64,000 nt of DNA from Micromonospora phytophila (lineage in GTDB: Bacteria; Actinomycetota; Actinomycetes; Mycobacteriales; Micromonosporaceae), in contig NZ_JAMOKF010000003.1 of the NCBI RefSeq assembly GCF_023656545.1, positions 18,842 through 82,841 of the forward strand, in the 5' to 3' direction. Position 1 is the first letter of the stretch; each line of letters starts with the position of its first letter. Below the pieces are notes generated by a model, which ran no database searches, was not told the DNA's origin, and saw only the letters and a program-made list of their open reading frames with translations. The position numbers were made by a program, and so were the translations under genes. Shown piece after piece: positions 17,163 to 25,828 of this stretch.

Positions 17163-17340
17163 TCAACGTTGCTCACCGCTCACCGCCTCCCATTCACGGC
17201 ACAGCTGAGCGAAGGCCGCCAGATCGGGCTCGACGGCCCGGCGGCAGGTTGGATAGGTGTAGATCATGTGCCGGAGGAGGTCGGCGGGCACCTCTGGGTG
17301 GACGGCGACGTTCAGCCCGTACAGCACGCGCCTCCGCCGG
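17163..17340 (-). pseudogene. Pyridine nucleotide-disulfide oxidoreductase C-terminal remnant
   Basis: Reverse strand reads VLYGLNVAVHPEVPADLLRH, MIYTYPTCRRAVEPDLAAF and AQLCREWEAVSGEQR with a stop at 17163. HxxIYxYPT-RAV is the dimerisation-domain end of dihydrolipoamide-dehydrogenase/mercuric-reductase-like flavoproteins. The FAD and NAD domains are absent. It meets the tail of a quinone reductase gene at about 17345. Confidence 0.65.
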
Positions 17341-17364
17341 TCCCGCCGCGGTCGCGACGCAGCC

Positions 17365-17505
17365 CGGCTTCAGCTCACCGCGGAGGCGGGCGCCGAGCGC
17401 CTGCGCGTCCTGGTTGCGAAGACCCATCCGCTGCGCGAGGCCGCGACCGCCCACCACGAGATCATGACCGGCCCCACCACCGGCAAGATCGTCCTGGTTC
17501 CCTGA
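17365..17505 (+). pseudogene. Quinone reductase/MDR C-terminal remnant
   Basis: Forward strand reads LQLTAEAGAERLRVLVAKTH, PLREAATAHHEIMTGPTTGK, IVLVP and a TGA at 17503. This is the end of a zinc-independent MDR oxidoreductase (PLxEAAxAHxxxxxGxTxGKIVLxP). No N-terminal or nucleotide-binding part is present. It lies back to back with the flavoprotein remnant just upstream, the two broken ends meeting near 17345. Confidence 0.65.
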
Positions 17506-17634
17506 CTGCTGCCGCCCCAACCCCGGCGGCGAGGTTCGGATTTGGCTCGGCCGGCGAGAAGGACAGTGGCTCCGGTGAGAAGGTCAGTGGGTCGGGAATG
17601 CCGTTGGCCCCAGGTGCCGTGCCGGAGGCGGGCT

Positions 17635-18108
17635 GTGACTGGTAAGCAAGGTGTGGCGATCCTGATCGGGCTGCAGGGATCCGGGAAATCCACGTTCTGC
17701 CGCCGTACATTGGCGGCCGATCATGTGGTGGTCAGCAAGGACGCGTTCCGGCATGCGCGCAATCGCCAGCGCCGCCAGATGGATCTGGTCAACGGCGCAT
17801 TGGCGGCCGGCAAGTCGGTCGCCGTGGACAACACCAATCCCTCACCCCGAGAGTGGCAACCGCTGATCGAAGCCGCCCGCGCCCATGGCGCGGTTACGGT
17901 CGGTTACTGGTTCCCACCTGACCTGCCGGGCGCGCTCGAGCGCAACGCCGCGCGCGAGGAGCGGGCGCGGGTACCGGACGTCGGGCTGTACGCCACGCTC
18001 AAGCGGTTGCAGCGCCCCCGAGGCGCCGACGGATTCGATCGGCTGTACGAGGTTCGGATCGACGGCAGAGGCGGGTTCCGGGTCGAGCCGATGCCCCCGG
18101 AAGGCTGA
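17635..18108 (+). CDS. Predicted kinase, AAA_33 (polynucleotide kinase-like) family
   Basis: 157 aa from the GTG at 17635 (GGAGG 7 bases upstream); the longer frame from 17542 is arginine-rich and lacks a site. Walker A GLQGSGKST at residues 12-20, then VVSKDAFRHARNRQRR, DNTNPSPREWQPLIEAARAH (the DNTN motif of T4-PNK-like kinases) and the arginine lid LERNAAREERARVPDVGL. Family members phosphorylate nucleic acid ends or small molecules; the substrate is unknown. It has no partner gene. Confidence 0.88.
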   Translation: MTGKQGVAILIGLQGSGKSTFCRRTLAADHVVVSKDAFRHARNRQRRQMDLVNGALAAGKSVAVDNTNPSPREWQPLIEAARAHGAVTVGYWFPPDLPGALERNAAREERARVPDVGLYATLKRLQRPRGADGFDRLYEVRIDGRGGFRVEPMPPEG

Positions 18109-18329
18109 GGCCACCCGTCTCGCTTCCTGGTGGCTCTCGCGCTCGCGTGCGGCTGGGCTGGCTCTCCTGGCGTACGCGCGTGGTGTGCCGGGTGACGGCG
18201 GCCACCTGGTCGGCGAGCGCGACGTGCCCGCCGGCCAGTGCTCGTGGGTGGCCGCCAGGAGCGGGACCAGCGCGGCGGCGTCGCTGCTGCGAGCGCCTGG
18301 CGCAGCTGATCGAGGCTGGGTTGCCCGTG

Positions 18330-18480
18330 GGGGCCGAGATCTGGTCAAGGCACACCCTGACCGCTTCGGCCTGTTCGCTTCACTGCCCCTGCCGGACGTC
18401 GAGGATCTATCGAAGAGGTGAGGTTTGCCTTCGACGTCCTGCGAGCGGACGGCATCGCTGTGGAGACCAACGATCAAGGG
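18330..18480 (+). pseudogene. Amidohydrolase (ACMSD-like) internal remnant
   Basis: One frame reads GRDLVKAHPDRFGLFASLPL-PDVEDL; after a frameshift near 18415 the text continues as EVRFAFDVLRADGIAVETND. This matches the central segment of amidohydrolase-2 family proteins (RFGLFASLPLPDVDGALAE). Both ends are lost. The rest of the 18109-18563 gap shows no gene. Confidence 0.65.
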
Positions 18481-18563
18481 GTTGCTCGCGGGTCCGCTGG
18501 ATGATCTCCTCGTCGGTCACGGCGGCATGGATCGCAGCTGCCAGCACCGCCTGCGACATCAGC

Positions 18564-19724
18564 TCACAGTACGCCGCGGGTGGACAGGAGTTCGGCCACA
18601 CGATTGTGCGGCAGCGCCGGTATGCGGTTGCCGTCCCGGCCGGTCATCTCGGTGTTACCGACCATTGCGTTGATTACCGCCTCTTCCACCGCCTGCACTG
18701 TCGCCTCATAGAAGCGGTCCGTGTAGCCCCACGGCACGAAATGCAGCGTGGCCATCTTCTCCCGGTCGGGGTCGGGGTAGTGGCTGGCGAGGGCCCCGGG
18801 GTTGGCGGTGGAAAAGGCGAGGAACAAGTCGCCGGAGAAGTGCGACCCCGTCGTGCCGGTGCGGGCCAGGCCAAGCGGTACCCGCCGGGTCAGCGCGGCA
18901 CACTGCCCGGGCAGCAGGGGCGCGTCGGTGGCGACGACGGCGATGATCGACCCGGCGCCGGCGGGTGGCGCCCAACGAGTGGGGTCGCCCAGCGGATCCT
19001 CGTCCCGCAGCGCCTGACCGAGCGGTACGCCGGCGATGGTCAACTCGTGCCGGGCACCGAAGTTGGCCTGCACCAGAACGCCGACGGTGTATTCAAGGCC
19101 GCCGAAGGTGATCATCCGCGACGCTGTGCCGGTGCCACCCTTGTATCCGTAGCAGTTCATGCCGGTACCGCCACCCACCGAACCCTCCGCCACCGCTCCG
19201 CCGGCGGCGACGTCGAGAGCGGCGACCGCGGTGGCCGGCGTGACATGGTCACCGTTTATATCGTTCAGGTAGCCGTCGTAGGTCTCGGCGACCACCGGCA
19301 TCAGCCAGGCTCGGGCGAGATCGGGCCGGTCCCGCACCAGCCAGTCGATCACGCCTCGATGACAGGCGCCGATCGCGTGGGAGTTGGTCAGCAGGATCGG
19401 CAGATTCAGGGAGCCGGTCTCCTGGATCCATGCGGTGCCTGTCATCTCGCCGTTGCCGTTGAACGCATATACCCCGGCGGCGCAGGCGTCACCGACTCCG
19501 GCACGGCCTCGGGGAAGGATCGCGGTCACGCCGGTACGCACCGGCCCGGACCCGACCCGCAGTGGGCCCTCGCCGTGGATGAGCGTCTGCATGCCCACCT
19601 CTACGCCGGCGACGTCGGTGATGGCGTTATGGGGCCCGGGTGTGCCGGCGAACGGTATGCCGACGGCCCTGGCGCGCAGGTGTCCAGCCGAGGTGAGCGC
19701 CGGGGAATCGGTGCCGGCAGTCAT
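18564..19724 (-). CDS. P1-family (DmpA-type) N-terminal-nucleophile aminopeptidase
   Basis: 386 aa. Contains GPHNAITDVAGVEVG, the substrate-pocket segment NSHAIGACHRGVIDW, EGSVGGGTGMNCYGYKGGTG and the TGTTGSHFSGD region expected to hold the Gly-Ser self-cleavage point that frees the nucleophilic serine, as in DmpA (L-aminopeptidase/D-esterase). Family members cleave small peptides, including D-residue or beta-peptides. No signal peptide, so it is cytosolic. It is the last gene of the peptide ABC importer operon, overlapping the upstream ATPase gene by 4 bases, and probably hydrolyses what the transporter brings in. Confidence 0.92.
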   Translation of the reverse strand: MTAGTDSPALTSAGHLRARAVGIPFAGTPGPHNAITDVAGVEVGMQTLIHGEGPLRVGSGPVRTGVTAILPRGRAGVGDACAAGVYAFNGNGEMTGTAWIQETGSLNLPILLTNSHAIGACHRGVIDWLVRDRPDLARAWLMPVVAETYDGYLNDINGDHVTPATAVAALDVAAGGAVAEGSVGGGTGMNCYGYKGGTGTASRMITFGGLEYTVGVLVQANFGARHELTIAGVPLGQALRDEDPLGDPTRWAPPAGAGSIIAVVATDAPLLPGQCAALTRRVPLGLARTGTTGSHFSGDLFLAFSTANPGALASHYPDPDREKMATLHFVPWGYTDRFYEATVQAVEEAVINAMVGNTEMTGRDGNRIPALPHNRVAELLSTRGVL

Positions 19725-20545
19725 ACGGTCTCCTTGTCAGAGGTGGTGTCGTGAAGGTCGCGGCGGGCGCGGGAAACGGCCGCGGGATCCCAACCGCGTC
19801 GGGGCACGGAGGCGAGCAACAACCGGGTGTACGCGTGCTGCGGACGGGCGAGCACCTCATGTGTTGCCCCCTGCTCCACGATCCGCCCGCTGTGCATGAC
19901 CGCAACCTGCTCGGTGACGTAGCGGACGACGGCCAGGTCGTGTGAGACGAAGAGGTAGCCGATGCCGGTCTGCCGGCGTAGGTCGATGAGCAGGTTGAGA
20001 ATCTGCGCCTGGATCGAGACATCCAACGCGGCGACCGCCTCGTCGAGGATCAGCAGCCGAGGTCGGGCGGCCAGTGTCCGGGCGATGGCCACTCGCTGAC
20101 GCTGACCGCCGGACAGTTGTCGCGGCAGCGCGGCGGCCTCGCGCTGTCCCAGCCCGACCTGGTCGAGCAGCTCCGCCACCCGGTGCCGGCGGCTGTGCCG
20201 GCTGCCCGGCTCGTGCAGCGCGACGATCTCACCGAGAGCCTCGGTCGTGGTCAGCCGCGGGTCCAATGACAGGTACGGGTCCTGGAACACCATCTGTATC
20301 TGCCGGGCTCGGTTGAGCCGCTGCCCCCGTCCTCGCGCGGGTCCAGCGCGGTCCGCCCCGTCGACCATGACGGTTCCGGCATCGGCGCGTTCCAGGCCGG
20401 CGATGATCCGGGCGGTCGTCGTCTTGCCCGAACCTGACTCCCCGACCAGTCCCAACGCCCCGCCGTCCTCGACGGTGAAGGTGACGTCGTCGACCGCCAG
20501 CAGCGGGCCGTAGCGTTTCGACAGTCCGGCTACCTGCAGGCTCAC
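19721..20545 (-). CDS. Peptide ABC transporter ATP-binding protein (DppF/OppF-like)
   Basis: 274 aa ATPase. Walker A GESGSGKTT at residues 35-43, Q-loop VFQDPYLSLDPRLT, signature LSGGQRQRVAIARTLA, Walker B LLILDEAVAALD and the H-loop in VSHDLAVVRYV. Works as the second nucleotide-binding subunit of a dipeptide/oligopeptide importer. ATGA overlaps with genes on both sides show translational coupling. Its C-terminal oligopeptide extension is short. Confidence 0.93.
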   Translation of the reverse strand: MSLQVAGLSKRYGPLLAVDDVTFTVEDGGALGLVGESGSGKTTTARIIAGLERADAGTVMVDGADRAGPARGRGQRLNRARQIQMVFQDPYLSLDPRLTTTEALGEIVALHEPGSRHSRRHRVAELLDQVGLGQREAAALPRQLSGGQRQRVAIARTLAARPRLLILDEAVAALDVSIQAQILNLLIDLRRQTGIGYLFVSHDLAVVRYVTEQVAVMHSGRIVEQGATHEVLARPQHAYTRLLLASVPRRGWDPAAVSRARRDLHDTTSDKETV

Positions 20546-21534
20546 GCGTCTCTCCCGATCAGCTCGTCGGCCCGGTGGCAGGCCACCGAGGCGCCGTCGC
20601 GCACCCGGGTGACCGGCGTGGCAGCGGCGCAGTCATCGACCACGATCGGGCAGCGCGGCGCAAAGGCGCAGCCCGCCGGGTTTTCCGCCAGGCTCAGCGG
20701 ACGGCCCGCCACTGGCACCAGCGGGGCAACATCCGACGAGGCAGCGTCGCCACCAGCCGGCAGTTTCGGAGTCGCGGTCAGCAGGCCCCGGGTGTACGGG
20801 TGCTGAGGTGCGTCGAACAGTCGCTGCGCGGGCTGCTCTTCGACGATGCGCCCGGCGTACATGACGGCGATGCGGTCGCAGATGGTCGCCGCCAGCTCCA
20901 GGTCGTGAGTGACGAAGAGCATCGCCATGGCGCGCTCGGCCTGCGCGGAAAGCAGGGTCGCCAGGATCTCTGCCTGCGTGGTCACGTCAAGCGCGGTGGT
21001 GGGTTCGTCGGCGAGCAGCAGCACCGGCTCGACGGCCAACGCGGAGGCGATCATGACCCGCTGCAGCATGCCGCCGGAGAACTGATGGGGATACTTGCGC
21101 ACCGCTACCCCGGGTTGGGCGATGCCGACCTCAGTGAGCAGCTCGACGGCTCGCGTCAACGCCTTCGCCTTCGACCATCCACGGTTGGCCCGCAGCGCCT
21201 CGGTGAGAAAGTCCCCGACACGGCGTAGCGGGTTGATCGAGGCGCGAGGGTCCTGGAAGACCATCGCCACCTGCTCGGCGCGCAACCGTCGCAGTGCCTG
21301 CCCGGTCAATCCGACGACCTCGGTGCCGGCGACTCGGACCGACCCGGTCACCTGCGCCGACGGCGGGAACAATCCGAGAGCGGCGCGAGCGGTGACGCTC
21401 TTGCCAGAGCCGGATTCGCCGACCAGCCCGACCACCTCGCCTGCACCCACCTGCAGGGTCACATCGGCGACAAGGGGGCGGCGCGCGACAGCGGGCAGTT
21501 CGACGGTGAGGTTGTTGATGGCAAGGGCGGTCAT
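20542..21534 (-). CDS. Peptide ABC transporter ATP-binding protein (DppD/OppD-like)
   Basis: 330 aa from the ATG at 21534. Walker A GESGSGKSVT, Q-loop MVFQDPRASINPLRRVGDFL, signature FSGGMLQRVMIASALA, Walker B LLLADEPTTALDVT, H-loop in FVTHDLELA, and the C-terminal oligopeptide-transport domain with the FAPRCPI cysteine motif (CAFAPRCP and later VACHRA), which in some members binds an iron-sulfur cluster. Pairs with the downstream ATPase. The start overlaps the permease stop by 4 bases; the long in-frame extension upstream is a shadow of the permease gene. Confidence 0.93.
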   Translation of the reverse strand: MTALAINNLTVELPAVARRPLVADVTLQVGAGEVVGLVGESGSGKSVTARAALGLFPPSAQVTGSVRVAGTEVVGLTGQALRRLRAEQVAMVFQDPRASINPLRRVGDFLTEALRANRGWSKAKALTRAVELLTEVGIAQPGVAVRKYPHQFSGGMLQRVMIASALAVEPVLLLADEPTTALDVTTQAEILATLLSAQAERAMAMLFVTHDLELAATICDRIAVMYAGRIVEEQPAQRLFDAPQHPYTRGLLTATPKLPAGGDAASSDVAPLVPVAGRPLSLAENPAGCAFAPRCPIVVDDCAAATPVTRVRDGASVACHRADELIGRDA

Positions 21535-22406
21535 GGCACGTCCCGTCGGGCGACCCGATCGGCGATCGCCTCGCCGAGGGTGGTGAACGCGACGACGACC
21601 AGCACGATGCAGACGCCGGGCACGAGGGAGGGCTGCCAGACGCCTTCGAGGACGGCTTGCTGATTCTCCCGGATCATGGTGCCCCAGTCCGGGGTTGGCG
21701 GCTGAACACCGAAGCCGAGATACGACAACGCGGCCAGGTCCAGCAAGGCGTAGCCGAAGTTGAGCGTCGACTGGGCCAGCAGCAACGGCACGATATTGGG
21801 CACGAGGTGCCGAGCCACGATGGTGAGCGAGGAGAAGCCCTGCACCCGGTAGGCAGCGATGTAGGGTTTCGCCGCTTCCTGCAGCGCCGCCGACCGGCTC
21901 AGCCGGGCAATGTACGGGGTGTAGGCGATGACCATGGCCACCACGGGGGCGGTCAACCCCGGCCCGATCATCGCGACCGCGAGGATGGCCAGCAGCAGGC
22001 CCGGGAAGGCGAAGACGACCTCCGTCGAGCGGGAGATCAACCAGTCCACGACGCCGCCCCGCCACGCTGCCCAGACGCCGAACGCGGTGCCGAGCAGGGT
22101 GGATCCGGCCACCACCGCCAGCGGCCCGAGCAAGCTGCCGCGCGCGCCGTAGATCAGCCGCGACAACGTGTCCCGGCCGGATTGGTCCGCGCCCAACAGG
22201 TGCTCACCGCTGATGGGCGCGAGAGTGTCGGACAGCGAGACGTCGTTGGGCCCGACCGGTGAGACGACATCGGCGAAGACCGCTGCGAGGACGAAGACAG
22301 TCAGGACGGCGAGCGCGACGATGTTCAGCCAGCCACCGAGCGCGCCGGTTCGCAGCCGGCCCACACGCCGTCGGATCAGCCCGGGCGTGGCGGAGGCCGC
22401 CGTCAT
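21531..22406 (-). CDS. Peptide ABC transporter permease (DppC/OppC-like)
   Basis: 291 aa from the ATG at 22406. N-terminal helix about residues 28-50 (VALAVLTVFVLAAVFADVV), the OppC_N-type segment ISGEHLLGADQSGRDTLSRL, and a BPD_transp_1 domain with five further helices and the EAA-like loop EAAKPYIAAYRVQGFSSL followed by ARHLVPNIVPLLLAQ. It forms the membrane channel with the DppB-like subunit. It overlaps neighbours by 4 bases on each side. Confidence 0.93.
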   Translation of the reverse strand: MTAASATPGLIRRRVGRLRTGALGGWLNIVALAVLTVFVLAAVFADVVSPVGPNDVSLSDTLAPISGEHLLGADQSGRDTLSRLIYGARGSLLGPLAVVAGSTLLGTAFGVWAAWRGGVVDWLISRSTEVVFAFPGLLLAILAVAMIGPGLTAPVVAMVIAYTPYIARLSRSAALQEAAKPYIAAYRVQGFSSLTIVARHLVPNIVPLLLAQSTLNFGYALLDLAALSYLGFGVQPPTPDWGTMIRENQQAVLEGVWQPSLVPGVCIVLVVVAFTTLGEAIADRVARRDVP

Positions 22407-23371
22407 CGGGCCACTCCGGCACGGAGGCTGACCCGTGGGTCGATCAGCGGGTATAGCAGGTCGACCAGCAGATTCGTCACCACGAACGCCAGCACTCCGA
22501 TCATCGTGATCGCCTGCACCACCGGGAAATCCTTGGCTTGCACGGCGGTGACCAGTAACGACCCGAGGCCCGACAGGCCGAAGGCCACCTCGATCACGAA
22601 CGTGGCCACGAACAGCCCGGCCACGATCAGGCCGCTGAGGGTGGTGATCGGCCCGAGGCTGTTGCGCAGCGCGTGGCGGCGCACCACCGAGCCGAACGGC
22701 AAGCCTCGCGACCGCGCCACCTCCACGTGCTCGCGTGACAGTTCGGCGAGCATCGCCGAACGGGTGACTCGCGCAAGCAGGCCCACCACGGATACGGCGA
22801 CCGCCACCGCAGGCAGGGTCAGGTGCCAGAGCCGGTCGAGCAGGCCCTCGCCGTTGCCGAAAACCGGGAACCAGCCGAGCCCGACGGCGAAAACCGCGCT
22901 GAGTGGAATGACCGCGACGAAGCCTGGGGTGGCCGCCGCGACAGTGCTGATCAGCATGATCGATCGATCCAGCTTGCCGGGGCGCAGCGCGGCCACCACC
23001 CCGAGCAGCAGCCCGACCAGCACGATCATCAGACTGGCGTAGCCGACCAGCAGCAGCGTGGTCGGTAGTCGCGACGCCAGCAGCCCGCCGACATCCTGGC
23101 GGAACTGCAGCGAGCGGCCGAAGTCGCCGGTGAAGACTCCAGTGATCCACCGCCAGTACTGCACCAGCAGTGGGTCGTCCAGGTGGTATTGGGCGCGCAC
23201 GGCGGCCAGCGCCTCCGGCGACACCGGCCGACCGCGGAGCAGGAACTCCTCGGGCCTGCCCGGTGCCAGGTGCGTGGCGGAGAAAATCAGGAAGGAGGTG
23301 ACCCCTACGGTGAGCAGGAGCCCGCCGACCCGTCCAGCGACGAACCGGGGGATGCTGGCCGCCGCGCCCAT
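22403..23371 (-). CDS. Peptide ABC transporter permease (DppB/OppB-like)
   Basis: 322 aa from the ATG at 23371, whose A is shared with the last base of the SBP stop codon. Six helices: one near residues 12-32 and five in the BPD_transp_1 domain. Family landmarks are SATHLAPGRPEEFLLRGRPV, LDDPLLVQYWRWITGVFTGD (loop before the domain), LSREHVEVARSRGLPFGSVV (EAA-like loop) and the C-terminal LVDLLYPLIDPRV. Channel subunit of the importer. Confidence 0.93.
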   Translation of the reverse strand: MGAAASIPRFVAGRVGGLLLTVGVTSFLIFSATHLAPGRPEEFLLRGRPVSPEALAAVRAQYHLDDPLLVQYWRWITGVFTGDFGRSLQFRQDVGGLLASRLPTTLLLVGYASLMIVLVGLLLGVVAALRPGKLDRSIMLISTVAAATPGFVAVIPLSAVFAVGLGWFPVFGNGEGLLDRLWHLTLPAVAVAVSVVGLLARVTRSAMLAELSREHVEVARSRGLPFGSVVRRHALRNSLGPITTLSGLIVAGLFVATFVIEVAFGLSGLGSLLVTAVQAKDFPVVQAITMIGVLAFVVTNLLVDLLYPLIDPRVSLRAGVAR

Positions 23372-25017
23372 TACTTGGTGCCGCCGATCTGCGCCGCCCA
23401 CGGGTAGTACAGGTAGGCGTTCGTCGCCGGCGCGCCGCTGATGCGGTTGTTCATGAACACAGAGTTCGGCCCGTTGACGATCGGCAGCCACACCATGTCG
23501 TCGACGGTGATTTTCTGCAGCTGAACCACCAGTTCGGCGCGCTTGACGGGGTCGCTCTCGCTCAGCGCCCGCGCGTACAGCTCGTCGTACTGCGGGTTGC
23601 TGTACTTGCCGTAGTTGGCGAAGCTCTTGGACTCCCAGTTCTGGTAAATCTGCAGGGCGTCGGCGATGTCGGCGTACCAGCTGGTGAAAAAGAGGTCGAT
23701 GTCCTTGCGGGCCTCGGCGCCGCCGAACAAACTCCCGTACTGGTCTGGCGCGATCGTCTTCAGCTCCACTTTGAGGCCGATCCGCTCCCCCGCCGCCTTC
23801 ATCTCATTAGCCAATGGGGCGAAGACCGGGCTGGAGCTGATCGCGACCACGATCGGCTCAGCTGGCGCACCGACCTCGGCGACCAGTTGCTTGGCCTGGT
23901 CGAGGTTCTGCTTCGGCTCGGGCAGGGCGTCGTACGCGGTCCGGTACACGTCCGGAGCGCCACCCCAGGTCAGTTTGGCGGCGACGGCGCGCGACGCCTC
24001 TGCTCGTCCCTTGTACGCCGCCTTGATGAGGCCTTCCCGGTCGATGGCCAGCCACAACGCCTTGCGGATCCTGACGTCCTTCAGCGGCCCGGTGAAGTCG
24101 TTGACGATGAAGTTGACCGTAGAGGTGGTCGGGCCGAAGTACAGCTTGCCGATGCCGGAGTCCAGCAGCTTCTGCCGACCCTCGACCGGCGGTCCGTAGG
24201 TGCCGTCCACCTCACCGGTCGTGAGCGCGTTGAGCTGCGTAGTGGGGTCGGAGACGATGACCAGCTCGAAAGACTTCGCCTTTGCCTTGCGCGTCGGATC
24301 CCAGTAGTTCTCGGCCCGGGTGAGCGTGATCGACTGACCCTTGGTCCACTTGCTGAGCTGGAATGGGCCGGTGCAGCCGACGCCGCCGTCCGGGCCTCCG
24401 TAGTTCTTGCCCTTGGCCGTGACGTAGGCCTTGCTCTCCACAATGCCGGGCACCACGGCCATCATCTGGTTGAACAGCGCGTCAGGCGCGGACAGCTTCA
24501 CGGTGACCTCCGCCGTACCGGTCGCGGCCACATCCTTGACTCTGGCGAACGCGGTAGCCCAGTACGAGCCGGCGCCCGGATCCATGTGCCGCTTGAGGCT
24601 GAACACCACGTCATCGGCGGTCATCGGCGTGCCGTCATGGAACGTCACGCCCTGACGCAGGCTGTAGACGTAGGTCAGCGGATCGGGGTTCGTGACCTTC
24701 TCGGCGAGGTTCGGCTGCACGGTGAAGTCCGCGTCGATACGGAGCAGACTCTCGCAGACGTTCGACAGCACCGAGTTGGGTGGGTAGTCGTAGCTGTAGA
24801 TCCAGTCGATCGAGGAAGGCTCGGACCCAAGGAGCCACCGCACCGACTCGATCTCGCGATCTCCCGACGGAGTCATGCTGACCATGTCGGCGGCTGCCGG
24901 CGGCTTGCCGGTGGGTCCCGTCCGGTTAGAGCAGGCGGTTGCGGCCATTACGGGCAGCGCGACCAGCACGGCCAGCGCTGGCGCGAGGAGACGGCGCTGA
25001 GCAAGATTCACGGGCAC
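23371..25017 (-). CDS. Peptide ABC transporter substrate-binding lipoprotein
   Basis: 548 aa cluster C (SBP_bac_5) binding protein. A lipoprotein signal peptide ends in MAATAC with the lipidated Cys29. Family landmarks: SVLSNVCESLLRIDADFTVQ, LRQGVTFHDGTPMTADDVVF, PFQLSKWTKGQSITLTRAEN, RKALWLAIDREGLIKAAYKG and ADIADALQIYQNWESKSF. It captures short peptides (possibly other oligomers) at the outer face of the membrane. First gene of a five-gene import operon that ends in a P1 peptidase; the divergent TetR gene at 25166 is the likely regulator. Confidence 0.93.
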   Translation of the reverse strand: MPVNLAQRRLLAPALAVLVALPVMAATACSNRTGPTGKPPAAADMVSMTPSGDREIESVRWLLGSEPSSIDWIYSYDYPPNSVLSNVCESLLRIDADFTVQPNLAEKVTNPDPLTYVYSLRQGVTFHDGTPMTADDVVFSLKRHMDPGAGSYWATAFARVKDVAATGTAEVTVKLSAPDALFNQMMAVVPGIVESKAYVTAKGKNYGGPDGGVGCTGPFQLSKWTKGQSITLTRAENYWDPTRKAKAKSFELVIVSDPTTQLNALTTGEVDGTYGPPVEGRQKLLDSGIGKLYFGPTTSTVNFIVNDFTGPLKDVRIRKALWLAIDREGLIKAAYKGRAEASRAVAAKLTWGGAPDVYRTAYDALPEPKQNLDQAKQLVAEVGAPAEPIVVAISSSPVFAPLANEMKAAGERIGLKVELKTIAPDQYGSLFGGAEARKDIDLFFTSWYADIADALQIYQNWESKSFANYGKYSNPQYDELYARALSESDPVKRAELVVQLQKITVDDMVWLPIVNGPNSVFMNNRISGAPATNAYLYYPWAAQIGGTK

Positions 25018-25165
25018 TCCCGAGTGATGAGCTTAGTTATTCGTACGGAACAGCAAAGAACTTCGGTGGCGTGCTGTCAAGAGCGGGCCAGGTATCCTTC
25101 GGCCGTCAGGGCAGCGCGGATGACGTGCTGGACGATAGGTTCGCTGGCGATGAGAGAGGCACACC

Positions 25166-25780
25166 ATGGCGCGGCCCAAGAACCAAGAGGAGCGGCGGCA
25201 CCATCTGGTGCAGGCGGCCCGGCGGGCGATCGTCGCCCACGGTCTTGGCTCGGTGCGGGTGCGGGATATCGCCGACGCCGCCGGTATGGCCACCGGTTCG
25301 GTGACCTACTACTTCCGTGAGGTCGAGCAACTGTTCCAGGAGGTGTACGCCGAGGCGATTGATCGATTCGACGCCCGTCGCACCGCAGCCGCCGACAGCG
25401 TCAACGACCCACGCGAACGACTTTTGGTGACCATCCGTAGCGGGTTGCCCACGGGGCCGGACGACGAACTGTGTTGCCTGCTCTACGAGTTCTCACCGCA
25501 AGCCCGTCGTCGGCGCGTGGACGCCGCACTGCGCCGCACGCTATACGACCGTCAGGTGAGCCTTTACCGATCGATCCTCGACACCGGCGCCGGTCTCGGG
25601 CACTTCCAGCTCACCGCCCCTTCCACCCAGATCGCGAGCAACCTGGTCGCGCTGGAGGACGCCTACGGCTACCACGTGATCGCTCGTACCTCCATCACCC
25701 GCGACCGGGCCGAAGCGAACATCATCGGATACGCGTCGACCGCCACCGGCTGCGACCTGACTGCCGCAACAAGGGTCTAG
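25166..25780 (+). CDS. TetR-family regulator, divergent to the peptide importer
   Basis: 204 aa. N-terminal HTH: RRAIVAHGLGSVRVRDIADA then AGMATGSVTYYFREVEQLFQ (BetI-like subgroup), and a ligand domain with DELCCLLYEFSPQARRRRVD. It faces away from the substrate-binding gene with 148 bases between them, including TTCGTACGGAA, a near-palindrome at about 25041-25051 that could be its operator. Its TAG stop (25778-25780) forms part of the CTAG target duplication of the IS701 composite, so the coding sequence survived the insertion unchanged. Confidence 0.9.
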   Translation: MARPKNQEERRHHLVQAARRAIVAHGLGSVRVRDIADAAGMATGSVTYYFREVEQLFQEVYAEAIDRFDARRTAAADSVNDPRERLLVTIRSGLPTGPDDELCCLLYEFSPQARRRRVDAALRRTLYDRQVSLYRSILDTGAGLGHFQLTAPSTQIASNLVALEDAYGYHVIARTSITRDRAEANIIGYASTATGCDLTAATRV

Positions 25781-25828
25781 TACGGCAGCCGCCGTTCGGG
25801 ATCATGGCTGGAGTTCGAGGTCGAGGCG
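25777..25828 (+). repeat. CTAG target duplication and left end of IS701 composite
   Basis: CTAG at 25777-25780 is followed by the element end TACGGCAGCCGCCGTTCG and then GATCATGGCTGGAGTTCGAG. The same end, inverted, lies at 27667-27719 and is followed by CTAG at 27720-27723. The match covers about 45 bases with 4-5 differences. IS701-family elements target YTAR and duplicate 4 bases. Confidence 0.85.

Noticed and set aside
18147..19754. 535-codon plus-strand frame
   Set aside because: Mostly antisense to the P1 peptidase gene; the 18330-18480 part holds only a short amidohydrolase scrap in other frames.
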